Source: Dethiobacter sp.
GTDB taxonomy: Bacteria > Bacillota > Dethiobacteria > Dethiobacterales > Dethiobacteraceae
Assembly (NCBI GenBank): GCA_020725465.1
Contig: DYEY01000018.1
Coordinates: 1-64,000, forward strand
Direction: 5' to 3'
DNA: 64,000 nt
Shown here: one piece after another, positions 9,000-17,462 of the stretch
Layout of the letters: each line of letters starts with the position of its first letter
Position numbering within the stretch: the first letter of the stretch is position 1
Notes under the pieces: model-generated
Told to the model about the DNA's origin: nothing
Database searches by the model: none
Seen by the model: only the letters and a program-made list of their open reading frames with translations
Made by a program: the position numbers and the translations under genes

Positions 9000-9950
9000 T
9001 TACTTTACAAACATACGATACTTGCCAAGCCCAAACACCGCGTTTTTGCCTACATGTACATGCTCGCCCACAGCCAGCCAGGGAAGGAATTCGCCGAGGT
9101 CGCCTTCGTAGGTGGCTGTGCCCACCAGGCCGCCCATGTTCATGCGCTGTTGCTGGCGGCGGGAGAAACGCTCCCAATCCTGCCAACGCGTGTTGTTTTC
9201 TGTAAGGGCAACCTGGCGCGAACGCGCCGCCAGGCCGGTGTAGTCAGCCTCGAGTTGCTCACCATGGTGGAAATAAGACAGTGCGGAGATGCGTCTCATC
9301 GCCTGGCGGAATAAGACATGGAATTCAGGGATGGGGGCAATACGGCCATCGTCCTTGAGCCTGAAAGGTGTTTCAAAGCGGACGGTAATTCTGGTAGCGC
9401 GTGCGGGCAGTATTTTGACAAGATCATTGCCTGAATATGTGAAGTCAGTGTTACTCACAGTATTAGTTTCACTGTTATATATGCTCTCTTCCCTGTCAAG
9501 ACCCGTGGCTGTAACAGCCAACAGGCTGAAAGGCCGGCGGCCTCGGCCAAGACCCGTTTCTCCCATTTCCCGGAACACCACGATAAAATATGGCAGGTAG
9601 CTGATGGCACGTCCAACCAGAATAAGGTGGAAGGATAAGGTTTCACCTGGGGCGTATTCGGTCTTTGTTTCCGGGGGAGGCTCGATAATGAACGGCCTCG
9701 GGATGCTTTCGTATTTGCTTAAGGCTTGAGAACCAGCAGGAGGAGATGTCTCAAATATATAGGCGTAGGGGCACTGTTCTTTTAGCAGGCAGGGGACGCA
9801 ATCATCCTGGCGCAGGGCACAGCAGATGCGCCGGAACACGTGGCCAAAACCACCACGAAAGGTCGAACCTTTGTACTGGGGCAGGGACAGCCCACGGGGA
9901 CCGGCAGAAATGGTTAACCGGTAGCGGGCTATTTTAAAATGCTCAAACAT
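9000..9950 (-). CDS. cas6: Cas6 pre-crRNA endoribonuclease
   Basis: 316 aa. Cas6 cleaves CRISPR repeats to yield mature crRNA. The N-terminal RAMP segment contains YKGSTFRGGFGHVFRR and a cysteine-rich stretch (CALRQDDCVPCLLKEQCPYA). The C-terminal RAMP domain ends with a glycine-rich loop (HVGKNAVFGLGKYRM), typical of the COG5551-type Cas6. The ATG follows AAAGGAG. It is the only Cas6 in the window and lies exactly between the type III and type I modules, 22 bp after the CARF-HEPN gene, so it probably supplies crRNAs to both effectors. Confidence 0.9.
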   Translation of the reverse strand: MFEHFKIARYRLTISAGPRGLSLPQYKGSTFRGGFGHVFRRICCALRQDDCVPCLLKEQCPYAYIFETSPPAGSQALSKYESIPRPFIIEPPPETKTEYAPGETLSFHLILVGRAISYLPYFIVVFREMGETGLGRGRRPFSLLAVTATGLDREESIYNSETNTVSNTDFTYSGNDLVKILPARATRITVRFETPFRLKDDGRIAPIPEFHVLFRQAMRRISALSYFHHGEQLEADYTGLAARSRQVALTENNTRWQDWERFSRRQQQRMNMGGLVGTATYEGDLGEFLPWLAVGEHVHVGKNAVFGLGKYRMFVK

Positions 9951-9971
9951 GTTAGCTCCTTTTGTGGAAAA

Positions 9972-11270
9972 TTATAAGGCTTGGAACAAAAACCCGCTTA
10001 ATTCATCCAGGGCTTTTTCACCAAAACAGTAATTATCCAGGTCCATTTCCGGGAAAAAGGCAGCTAAAATTTTCCGGGCCAGCTTTATTGCGGATTCGGC
10101 TTCTTCTCCGGTAACCGAACCCATACCATGTGCTGCGATGCTCTGGTTTCTTTGCTGGTTAAACTTTTTGATTTCTGTTTCCAAATCATATGGAACCGGG
10201 TCTTTTAAACCCTTCTGGTCTGCAATCTTTCGCCAGTCTGCCAGGCCAAGGAAAAGGGCTTGAGTTCTGACAGAATCTCTAACCCACTTGGGTTGCTTGC
10301 TAAGGCTTTCAGCAGTATTAACTTCCAGCTTCTGGTGGAAATATAAATTATAGCAGCCTTCGTGCAGGCGCCTGAACCTGGTGAGACAATCAACGAATTG
10401 GCCGTTGTTTTTCCGTCTGACAGCGTTATGATACAAATCCAGCAAGTTAATCTCCGTTTCTCTGGCGCCGCTCTTGACAATCTGCTTTAAAACATCTGTC
10501 TGGTTAGCCAGTCTGTAGTTTATTTCTTTAAACTCGGGGAACCGTTTCATTGCATCATGGATTTTTCTAATCAGTGTCAGTGCCATTTCATGTTGGAACA
10601 AATCCCAAAAAAGGTAAACCTGACAGAAATTTGCCATTATTTCGGCGAGGTAAGCCCTTCTGGGTAAGTATGTACCGGCTGCCAGCAGTTCCAGCTCGTC
10701 CTGCGCCCCCTTAAAAAGGTAAGCGCTGAAAAACCGGCGGGCTCTGGATATTTTGTTCTGTTCCTCTATAAATTCTGTTTCCACCAGTAAGCAGCGCTCA
10801 GTATTCCACCTGGGATCCCTAACCTGCCAAGCCCTGGCTTTGATACGGCCGCCATTTATCAGTAACAACCAGCAGGTTTGCATCTGCGGGGTGCCGGAGG
10901 AAAGGTTGATATGGTAATTATAGGTCTTATGACGGCTTGGCACCAAAGTATTTTGCAAAGATGCTATCTCACTTTCCAGCAGGTGGAGGATGCGGTTATG
11001 GTCAGTGGGATCCGGCAGGTTGAGAGGTCGCAAAAATACCTCGGCCTTCGGAAATATTTCTTTGATTACCACCCGTGTCTTCTCAGCGTTTTCTTCGGTA
11101 TGGGAAATATTGTCCAGAGGCTGTGCTCCCGTCGGGAAAAGGAAAAGTATATCCGGCTGCAGCTGGCGTGCCAGGGTGACAATTGACCCTTCCGTGCCTG
11201 TCTCTGCAGCAAAGGGGTCTCTGTTTCCCACAGCGCTTAACAGAACAGTAAACGTTTTCTTTTCAGTCAT
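9972..11270 (-). CDS. CARF-HEPN ribonuclease (TIGR02710-like, Csm6/Csx1 superfamily)
   Basis: 432 aa. Such proteins bind the cyclic oligoadenylate made by Cas10 through an N-terminal CARF domain and then cut RNA with a C-terminal HEPN domain. The CARF ligand-loop motif SGTPQM is at residues 125-130, preceded by a Rossmann-like pattern (LLSAVGNRDPF). The HEPN signature R-x6-H is visible as R374 and H381 (RNQSIAAHG). It follows csm4 with no gap (stop and ATG are 1 nt apart) and occupies the place of csm5-csm6 in canonical III-A operons. The family label is from memory; catalytic activity is inferred from the intact motifs. Confidence 0.85.
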   Translation of the reverse strand: MTEKKTFTVLLSAVGNRDPFAAETGTEGSIVTLARQLQPDILFLFPTGAQPLDNISHTEENAEKTRVVIKEIFPKAEVFLRPLNLPDPTDHNRILHLLESEIASLQNTLVPSRHKTYNYHINLSSGTPQMQTCWLLLINGGRIKARAWQVRDPRWNTERCLLVETEFIEEQNKISRARRFFSAYLFKGAQDELELLAAGTYLPRRAYLAEIMANFCQVYLFWDLFQHEMALTLIRKIHDAMKRFPEFKEINYRLANQTDVLKQIVKSGARETEINLLDLYHNAVRRKNNGQFVDCLTRFRRLHEGCYNLYFHQKLEVNTAESLSKQPKWVRDSVRTQALFLGLADWRKIADQKGLKDPVPYDLETEIKKFNQQRNQSIAAHGMGSVTGEEAESAIKLARKILAAFFPEMDLDNYCFGEKALDELSGFLFQAL

Positions 11271-11271
11271 T

Positions 11272-12210
11272 TTAACACCACGCCTGCTGTTTTTCAGGCA
11301 ATATGGCAGGTATTACCACAGCCATGCCGCATTGCACCGATTCAGGGAAGCCTGGGGCTATGTCGCCGACGATGCGGCCGATCCATTTTAATTCTCTTTG
11401 CGAGTAAAAGACAGAGCCTGGTTTTAGCATTAATAAAGGTTTTTTAAATGGGTTTGTGGTTTTTGATTTTTCTTCGCCCAGCTTCCCTCGTTTCACATCT
11501 ATTTTCATATATCCCCGGGCGGGATCGGCAGCTTTAGGAACAGCGTTTCCCAAAAGAATATACCCGTTAAAATTTTGGGGTGAGCTGAAGTTAAACTCAT
11601 CACAGTCAGATACACAAAAGGTACCTTTGCCGGTTGATGCCCTGGCGCCGATGCCGCCCTTGCCAAGATCTGCAAACAATTCCCGTAAACTGGACTGCCA
11701 ATCTTCACGGACAAAAGCATAAACGGTGATGCATTGTTGTGACTCGTTTAAAAAGGTTTCCTCCATGGCAAACAAACTGTGGGTATCACCGGTGGTGCCG
11801 GTAAGGCGGCTCACCTCGTTGTGCATTACTAACTCCGTAAAAAAAGGTGGCGGCAGCTCCTGTGGCATTGCCTGTTTCCCCAGCAGCCAGCAGTTAAAGT
11901 CTTCCGATGTCAACCATTCCGTCTTTTTAATTTTTTTGTACAAGCGCAACTGCTCCAGGGTTGGTTTTTCTGCCTGCCTTGCTGCTGGCAGAAACGGCTT
12001 TGGCAGTAAGTCTCCCGGAAAGCCAGAGGAAAGGACAAAACGGGGATAGCCGAGGCGGAATTCCCGGAGCAATTGGGCAAGCGCATCTTCTCCCGCGCGC
12101 CGGTAATAAGCCCAAAACAAAGCACCGGTAAGTGTGTCTGAAGACCAGCTTGTCCGGAACGAGCCGTCCGGCTTTAATCTGAGCCGGTACATCTTCATTT
12201 CTTTATTCAT
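11272..12210 (-). CDS. csm4: Csm4, Cas5-group subunit of the type III-A complex
   Basis: 312 aa from the ATG at 12210, overlapping the csm3 stop by 8 bp; an ATG at 12231 lies further inside csm3, and MYRLRL four codons downstream is also possible. Csm4 binds the 5' handle of the crRNA and contacts Cas10. The N-terminal strand YRLRLKPDG, the SDTLTGALFWAYY helix and LSSGFPGDLLPKPFLP match Csm4, as does the C-terminal RAMP segment with KKPLLMLKPGSVF and FPESVQCGMAVVIP. A glycine-rich loop (GKGGIGARASTGKG) lies near residue 190. The next gene is the CARF-HEPN effector, with no csm5 between. Confidence 0.9.
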   Translation of the reverse strand: MNKEMKMYRLRLKPDGSFRTSWSSDTLTGALFWAYYRRAGEDALAQLLREFRLGYPRFVLSSGFPGDLLPKPFLPAARQAEKPTLEQLRLYKKIKKTEWLTSEDFNCWLLGKQAMPQELPPPFFTELVMHNEVSRLTGTTGDTHSLFAMEETFLNESQQCITVYAFVREDWQSSLRELFADLGKGGIGARASTGKGTFCVSDCDEFNFSSPQNFNGYILLGNAVPKAADPARGYMKIDVKRGKLGEEKSKTTNPFKKPLLMLKPGSVFYSQRELKWIGRIVGDIAPGFPESVQCGMAVVIPAILPEKQQAWC

Positions 12211-12853
12211 CGAGGCTGAATGGTTTCCCATCGAGAGTCAGCTCCAAAAACTCTATCTTGCCATAACCCCTGGAACCGGAAGCACCCAGGTAATCCTGTG
12301 CCAGCAGCTTTAATCCCCGGCGAAGGAACCCAACCGCATCTTCTTCTCTGTCACCTTCAAAAAGCCTGATGGTCACGGAAAAGCGGAATTCGGTTCCTGC
12401 CGGCACCCGTTCAGTTGTCCTTAATCCGCCCTGGCCGGCCCTGCCCGTCTTTCTGTCGATCCAGTTTTCGTTTTTCAGTTCGCTGAAATGAAGGCCTTTT
12501 TCCTCCTGGGCCAGGCGCAGCTTCTCCTCGGACGACTCTGTAAGAGGGGCATCGCGAAAAATATAACGGGTAGGAGAAGGAGATTTCAGAGAGCCAAAAT
12601 ACAGGCAGACTTTACACGTACCGCAATTATGGGCTCTGCCTGAGGGATCCACGTTGCCGGTAGCCAGTTCCAGCAGGCTCCGTGTTTTGCCTTTCAGCGA
12701 CGAACCAGGGATATAAGGAAGGTCCGTGATTGGGTGGCGGAGAATGGGGCTGTCAATACCTCCAATATCAATGCTGTCCTTTGAGCCGCCGATGCGCAAA
12801 CCGCTATGGCAGCGAATCACCCCTTTTACCTCTTTAAAGCCTGAAAGTTTCAT
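12203..12853 (-). CDS. csm3: Csm3, Cas7-group backbone ribonuclease of type III-A
   Basis: 216 aa from the ATG at 12853, placed after GGAGG and overlapping the csm2 stop as ATGA. Csm3 forms the helical backbone and cleaves target RNA every 6 nt. The family signature LRIGGSKDSIDIGGIDSP includes the catalytic aspartate (D in SKDS). It is followed by RHPITDLPYIPGSSLKGK. A four-cysteine insertion (CGTCKVC) fits the zinc site seen in this family. The C-terminal YLGASGSRGYGKIEF is the glycine-rich loop. All elements for an active RNase appear intact. Confidence 0.94.
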   Translation of the reverse strand: MKLSGFKEVKGVIRCHSGLRIGGSKDSIDIGGIDSPILRHPITDLPYIPGSSLKGKTRSLLELATGNVDPSGRAHNCGTCKVCLYFGSLKSPSPTRYIFRDAPLTESSEEKLRLAQEEKGLHFSELKNENWIDRKTGRAGQGGLRTTERVPAGTEFRFSVTIRLFEGDREEDAVGFLRRGLKLLAQDYLGASGSRGYGKIEFLELTLDGKPFSLDE

Positions 12854-13839
12854 TTTTTCTGCCCTCCTTCGCTTAATCTGCCTTTGCCAAAGGCAATGAG
12901 GCACTGAAAATGCTCCACAAAGGCCTGGAAAGCCTCTTTACTTTGGCAGGCCAGGTTTACATTGCGAGCTATAAAGCCAATAAATTCCCCGGGCACTGTC
13001 TCACGGGCAGCGGCATAAGCTGCGTCCCGTTCAAACGCATACAAAGACGGCAGTATCCGACTAAATTCCGCACCTCCTTTCAGTTTGCCATCCAGCGCTC
13101 TCAATTTGTTATAAAATCGGCGCAGAGCCGTGTTGGTAAGGTTTCTGGCTGCAAAGGTTTCCACCAGAAGCTTCGGCCATTCAATCAGCACTTCCCGGCG
13201 GAGGTGGCCGGTGTTTGTAAAATATCCGCCAGACAGGTATCCTGCCGGCAAACCTCTCCCATCCAGCCAGTAACCGGCGGAAAAATTTTTATCGTTGCGG
13301 GCATAAGCAACAACGCTTTTATAGTGCTCCAGGAAGGAATTAAATGAATCTTCGTCTTTTTGGGCCAGCTCTAGGTTACGCCTGATAAATTCGCAAAACA
13401 CCGGCGGCACCATGTTGCGTGCCCTGGCATACTCAGCGGCCACCTGAAATGCGTTAAGCCTTACCCGGGCTTGTAAAAAATCGTTGGTCTGGGCTAAATT
13501 ATAAAGGATAGCCTGCAGTCTGTTGAGGAAGCTGCGCAAACGGGTTGCCGTCAGCCCTTGCGCACCCAGTACCTCAGCCACATGGCGCGCTTCGCTGCCA
13601 AAAATCTCCCGGCGCATAAGTCCTGCCGTGTCAAAATAACCTTCTCTCAGATAGCGGTCCGACAAGGACACTGCTTTACCTGCAGAGTCTGAGTATGTAT
13701 TATTACTTCTTTGCTTTTTGTTTATCATACTGCATTCCCGGCAACGGCGTGGTTCGCTGAACCCCCTGGCTTTAAATTCTCTTTGTTGGTCTTCAGTAAA
13801 TAAAAACGTTCTCTTGCACTGAATACAGGTAATTATCAC
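12850..13839 (-). CDS. csm2: Zinc-ribbon + tandem double Csm2 fusion (type III-A small subunit)
   Basis: 329 aa, against about 120-150 aa for ordinary Csm2. The GTG at 13839 follows GGAGG and overlaps the cas10 stop as GTGA; an upstream ATG at 13932 lies inside cas10. Residues 5-36 form a zinc ribbon with C5-x2-C8 and C33-x2-C36 around FLFTEDQQREFKARGF, closely resembling the PF13451 probable zinc-ribbon domain. Two copies of a Csm2 domain follow (about 64-180 and 202-318). They align without gaps over 117 positions with about 43 identities by my hand count, sharing GYF, RRE, LT-T-LR, YA-AR, VP and FIxRN elements. Csm2 is the helical small subunit that lines the crRNA-target duplex. Expressing two units as one chain would fix small-subunit stoichiometry. 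Confidence 0.88.
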   Translation of the reverse strand: MIITCIQCKRTFLFTEDQQREFKARGFSEPRRCRECSMINKKQRSNNTYSDSAGKAVSLSDRYLREGYFDTAGLMRREIFGSEARHVAEVLGAQGLTATRLRSFLNRLQAILYNLAQTNDFLQARVRLNAFQVAAEYARARNMVPPVFCEFIRRNLELAQKDEDSFNSFLEHYKSVVAYARNDKNFSAGYWLDGRGLPAGYLSGGYFTNTGHLRREVLIEWPKLLVETFAARNLTNTALRRFYNKLRALDGKLKGGAEFSRILPSLYAFERDAAYAAARETVPGEFIGFIARNVNLACQSKEAFQAFVEHFQCLIAFGKGRLSEGGQKK

Positions 13840-16199
13840 TTTTTTTCCCTCCTTGCCAACAGTGCATAGCGAGCCGTAAACCCAAGGTGGCGGATTGAGA
13901 TGCTTTTTATATCGGTCAGCTCCTGTACCCATCTGAATACCTTTTCAGTTGTCCCGTTTCTTTTCACATTGCGGTTTACGTTATAATTTAAGAGGGACAG
14001 GTATTTTAGACCCTCAATTTGGCCTTTCACTCTAAAGCGGTCATAAAGCCTGGCATATGTTAAGAGGCTCTGTACAAACTGGGAAGAAACAGTTTCCGTA
14101 TTAAGCCATTCGGCCAGTTGTCTGCCCTGTGCCGTCAGGACACCCAGGTCTTCCCATCCAATTGTTTCCCCCAGCAAACAACACTGGTTTTTGCCTTCAC
14201 CGTCCCTTTTAGGCGCTTTATGCTTGGCGGCCTCAAGATTTCTTTCGGCCATTTCAACGCCTAGTGCCACCGGGTAACCCGGCTTAACAACAGCTATACC
14301 AGCGGAAAGGTTGACGCCTGGATTATTACCGGTAAACCTTTTAAATGCAGCTCTGATTTCAGAGGAAAAATCAATTGTATTATCCCAGGGCCCCAGCGCC
14401 AGCAGGTCGTCTCCTCCTGCATATACAAGGTAAATATTAGGGAATCTTTCCCTGATCAGGCTGGTCAGCCAACCGGTGAAGAATGATTCCAGCATACGGC
14501 TTAAGGTAGCTGTCCGGGAAATAGTGTCCCGGCTAGCCAGCCCGATGCTGAACAGGGCGCCAAGGTCATCCACGTCCGCCTTAACAATGCCTATCATTTT
14601 TTTACCTGTGGCAAGAGCTGCCAGGCTGTCAAAGTCCTGCACAACACCATTGGCAACAGGAACGTAGCTTCCAAGACAAACCCGGCTTACGCTAAAATTT
14701 TTCCATTCGTCCAGGTTCCCTTCGCTGTCTACATGGACAGCTAAAACACCGTCCGAATTTTCAGGAACATTTTTTGAAAGTACCGCCCAGGTATCTCCCG
14801 GGAGAGGAATGGCTTTTTTGTCGTCAGGTTGTGCCAGGCAGTAAACGACAGCCTTTACTTCCGGCAGAATTGTCCCTAGAGTCAAGTCCTGCAAACAAAG
14901 GCTGCACAGCTTATCTTTCATGGCCATATCAGCAACAGGGAGCTTATTGCATGAGCGGCAATATCCGGAAGTGCCGACCATAGCTTTATCAAGGACAAAG
15001 GTGCTTTCTTTCCATTTTGATTCCGAATCAAACAGAATCTCATGCAGCGGGTTAAGTTTGGCGTAAGACAATTTCTCTCTGGCGCGGAGCACGATCTGTC
15101 CATAATTTTTTAGGTCTTCGCCGCAAAAAGTCACCGCAGAAAGGTTTAAAAACAGCTCTCCGCCAAATTTGCCAAGAAAGTCTTCTGCCATTTTGGTTTT
15201 TATAGATTTAAGATACTCAAAGGTTCCTACAGTGTTTGGCAGAATCAGATAGAAATTGCCTCCGGAATGAGATGCTATGTTTGCTGTGGTCAGACCAAGG
15301 TCATATACTATCTTCTGGGCCAGTCCGGAGGTAATCATGCTCAAATAGAAGGACCTGGCCCTCAGCCTTTTTGCTACTCCTCCTGTGCCTATATTGGCGA
15401 TACCGAAAATATATCTTTGAATTCCGGTCAAATCACCTGTCAGCAGGACAAACTTTTCTGTCCGGTCATTTAATATTGCCCGCTCCGAAAAATCTTCCGT
15501 TTCCTCATGGTACCTAAACATAGCGCCGGCAATGGCTGCAGTGGTACGCAAGTGGTCATAGAGTGAAACATCGGGCAGGGCTTCAAGCGTACTGGCTGGC
15601 AGGCACCAGCAATAATCTTCAAGACAGGCCAGCAGGTGGGAAAAGAATACCTGAAACGTAGGCCATTTTACTTTGCTTAGTTCTTTCATTCTGTTGCCGA
15701 AATTTTTTATATGGGCTGACATTTCCGCCGGGTTAACCTTTTCTTCAGTGTGTGGGAAAATGCTTTTAACAGAAAATTTACCTGGTTTATAATAAGAAAT
15801 CCCAGGCTTATTATTGTCAAAGGCAACCGAAGAAAAAACGGAAGCCTGTGCCCTGGTGCGGTAATAACCGCTTCCTTTTTCGCTGTCTCTTTCCGCTGCT
15901 GAATAATTGTCGGCGCGGCTTATCAGAAAGCAGATGTTTCTGAATTCAGGTGGCGCGTTATGCGCACGCAGGTGCTCAGGAAAGCTGCTGGATTCATGAT
16001 GCCTGGTTACAGCTGACTCCAGCATTTTTAAATCAACCCACGGGGAAAGGAAATCGCCCCAGGTTGCAATAAACTGTCCTGACAGCTCAGGGTGTTGCCC
16101 TTTCAGACTTAAAGAGCCAAAATCTCCTCTTTGCAAAACCTTGCCTATGTCGTGCAGCAGCGCACCGAGCAAAACCGTCTGGTATGTTTTAATATTCAA
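13836..16199 (-). CDS. cas10: Cas10/Csm1, large subunit of type III-A with HD and Palm domains
   Basis: 787 aa, normal for Csm1. On target RNA binding, Cas10 cuts ssDNA with its HD domain and makes cyclic oligoadenylates with its Palm domain. The HD pair is H16-D17 (LLHDIGK) with a second histidine pair in TRHHESS. A zinc finger CRSCNKL...LCSLC lies near residues 412-433. The cyclase motif GGDD is intact at 595-598 (YAGGDDLL). Both activities therefore look functional, in keeping with the downstream CARF-HEPN effector. It starts 18 bp after the WYL regulator and is coupled to csm2. Confidence 0.96.
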   Translation of the reverse strand: MNIKTYQTVLLGALLHDIGKVLQRGDFGSLSLKGQHPELSGQFIATWGDFLSPWVDLKMLESAVTRHHESSSFPEHLRAHNAPPEFRNICFLISRADNYSAAERDSEKGSGYYRTRAQASVFSSVAFDNNKPGISYYKPGKFSVKSIFPHTEEKVNPAEMSAHIKNFGNRMKELSKVKWPTFQVFFSHLLACLEDYCWCLPASTLEALPDVSLYDHLRTTAAIAGAMFRYHEETEDFSERAILNDRTEKFVLLTGDLTGIQRYIFGIANIGTGGVAKRLRARSFYLSMITSGLAQKIVYDLGLTTANIASHSGGNFYLILPNTVGTFEYLKSIKTKMAEDFLGKFGGELFLNLSAVTFCGEDLKNYGQIVLRAREKLSYAKLNPLHEILFDSESKWKESTFVLDKAMVGTSGYCRSCNKLPVADMAMKDKLCSLCLQDLTLGTILPEVKAVVYCLAQPDDKKAIPLPGDTWAVLSKNVPENSDGVLAVHVDSEGNLDEWKNFSVSRVCLGSYVPVANGVVQDFDSLAALATGKKMIGIVKADVDDLGALFSIGLASRDTISRTATLSRMLESFFTGWLTSLIRERFPNIYLVYAGGDDLLALGPWDNTIDFSSEIRAAFKRFTGNNPGVNLSAGIAVVKPGYPVALGVEMAERNLEAAKHKAPKRDGEGKNQCCLLGETIGWEDLGVLTAQGRQLAEWLNTETVSSQFVQSLLTYARLYDRFRVKGQIEGLKYLSLLNYNVNRNVKRNGTTEKVFRWVQELTDIKSISIRHLGFTARYALLARREKK

Positions 16200-16217
16200 A
16201 CCTGCATCACCCCTGCC

Positions 16218-17171
16218 TTACCTTTCATACCGCTCCAGGCCCGCCAACAGTTCCTTTTTTATTTCTGACCGCATTGATATCGGTTCCAGCACCTCCACTT
16301 TGCTGCCCCAGCTAAGGAGCCAGCTTCTGAACTCCGGGGTGTCAGAGGTGGTAAGCGAAACCAGAACAGAACCGTCTGGTTGCCGGCATACCCGCTGTGA
16401 GCTGTGATAGCTTGTTTCCAGAAATAAAAGGGAAGCAGGATGGTGAGCCAGAAGTTTTATTTCCTGTTCTTCCCCCCGCCATACGCGCCAGCTGCCACCC
16501 AGGTATTCCTTCAGGTCAAAACCAGGATCCCGGGTGAAATGCCCATGGTGTTTTTTTACGCTGTGAAAGCGGTTCACTTTAAAGCTGCGCATCTCTGCCC
16601 TGGTGTGACAGTAGGCCGCCAGGTAAAGGTCGCCATCGCTCCAAAAAAGGTCATATGGGTTAAGCAGTCTTTCCGTAACCTTGCCTGCGGTGTGGGAGTA
16701 GTACATCACATTTATGGTACGGTTATAGCGGATGCACTGATAAATTGTTTCAATCTGCTCTGCCCAGCAGGCATAGTCGCGGGCTTTTCTGCTAAGAAAG
16801 GTAAACCTTGATTCCAAACGAAGGAATTGCCGCTTTTCCTCAAGGGCAGGGATGGCAGATCTGATTTTGGCCAGTGCTTCACACAGATGTTCATACAACG
16901 GCAGACCTTCCTGCGAAAGCATGGACTGGCTGGCAGCAATCAAAGCCAGAGCTTCCCTGGCAGTAAAACTCAGTGGATGCAACATATGCCTGCGCACGCC
17001 GTTTTCGTCACTGGCACTGTTTAAAACAAAGCCGAGCCGCTTAAGGTCATTTAAATAACGGTATACAGAGCGTTCAGAGACACGCAGCTGTCCGGCCAGC
17101 TCGGCGGCGGTGGCAGCGGGATTGCGGGACAGGCTGTCGATAATATTAATGAGCTTCTCTGCTTTACTCAT
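16218..17171 (-). CDS. HTH-WYL transcriptional regulator heading the CRISPR operon
   Basis: 317 aa. The N-terminal winged helix (about residues 1-60, AAELAGQLRVSERSVYRYL) is a DeoR/HTH_11-type DNA-binding domain. The WYL domain spans roughly residues 135-225; a segment near NPYDLFWSDGDLYLAAYC is diagnostic. A C-terminal WCX-type extension follows. WYL proteins often regulate CRISPR, phage-defence or DNA-damage genes, and the WYL domain is thought to bind a nucleotide or nucleic-acid ligand. Only 18 bp separate it from cas10, so it is probably the first gene of the operon and autoregulatory. An inverted repeat sits just upstream (17195-17222). Confidence 0.88.
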   Translation of the reverse strand: MSKAEKLINIIDSLSRNPAATAAELAGQLRVSERSVYRYLNDLKRLGFVLNSASDENGVRRHMLHPLSFTAREALALIAASQSMLSQEGLPLYEHLCEALAKIRSAIPALEEKRQFLRLESRFTFLSRKARDYACWAEQIETIYQCIRYNRTINVMYYSHTAGKVTERLLNPYDLFWSDGDLYLAAYCHTRAEMRSFKVNRFHSVKKHHGHFTRDPGFDLKEYLGGSWRVWRGEEQEIKLLAHHPASLLFLETSYHSSQRVCRQPDGSVLVSLTTSDTPEFRSWLLSWGSKVEVLEPISMRSEIKKELLAGLERYER

Positions 17172-17194
17172 TAAACCACCACGTCATTAATATT

Positions 17195-17222
17195 TTAGCA
17201 CAGCAGGGAAAGCCTCTGCTAA
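17195..17222 (-). promoter_or_regulatory. Candidate operator/promoter of the WYL-csm-cas operon
   Basis: TTAGCA at 17195-17200 and TGCTAA at 17217-17222 form an inverted repeat with partly symmetrical interior (AGCAGG versus CCTCTGC). On the minus strand it includes a TAAAAT-like -10 and lies 23-50 bp upstream of the regulator start. This is where an autorepressor would bind. There is no independent support. Confidence 0.4.
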
Positions 17223-17376
17223 TGGTGAGTGACAGTTTCTGACACGGAACATATTTTCGCTTCCCGCATTACGTCATTCCTCTGCAAAAATTGCTTTATT
17301 ATTAATTCGCCATAATTTCTCTTTTTCCTCTTAATCTGGTAAAGTGTGAATGATCTTCCTGTGTTCGCTGCCATAA

Positions 17377-17402
17377 CCAAAAGGCGCCTGTTGAGGGCGC
17401 CT
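17377..17402 (-). terminator. Rho-independent terminator after the SLC13 transporter
   Basis: On the minus strand GGCGCC and GGCGCC (a self-complementary pair, 17383-17388 and 17396-17401) enclose a 7-nt loop and are followed by TTTTGG. It lies 60 bp downstream of the transporter stop and separates it from the WYL operon. Confidence 0.7.
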
Positions 17403-17462
17403 GAAGCAGGGGGTTTTCTGCCGTTTTTTATGATTTTTGTGCAAGGTGTTTCAGGAGTAATG

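Noticed and set aside
11272-12210. Csm5 as an alternative label for the gene after csm3
   Set aside because: The N-terminal SDTLTGAL and the FPGDLLPKPF segment, and the C-terminal pattern, fit Csm4.
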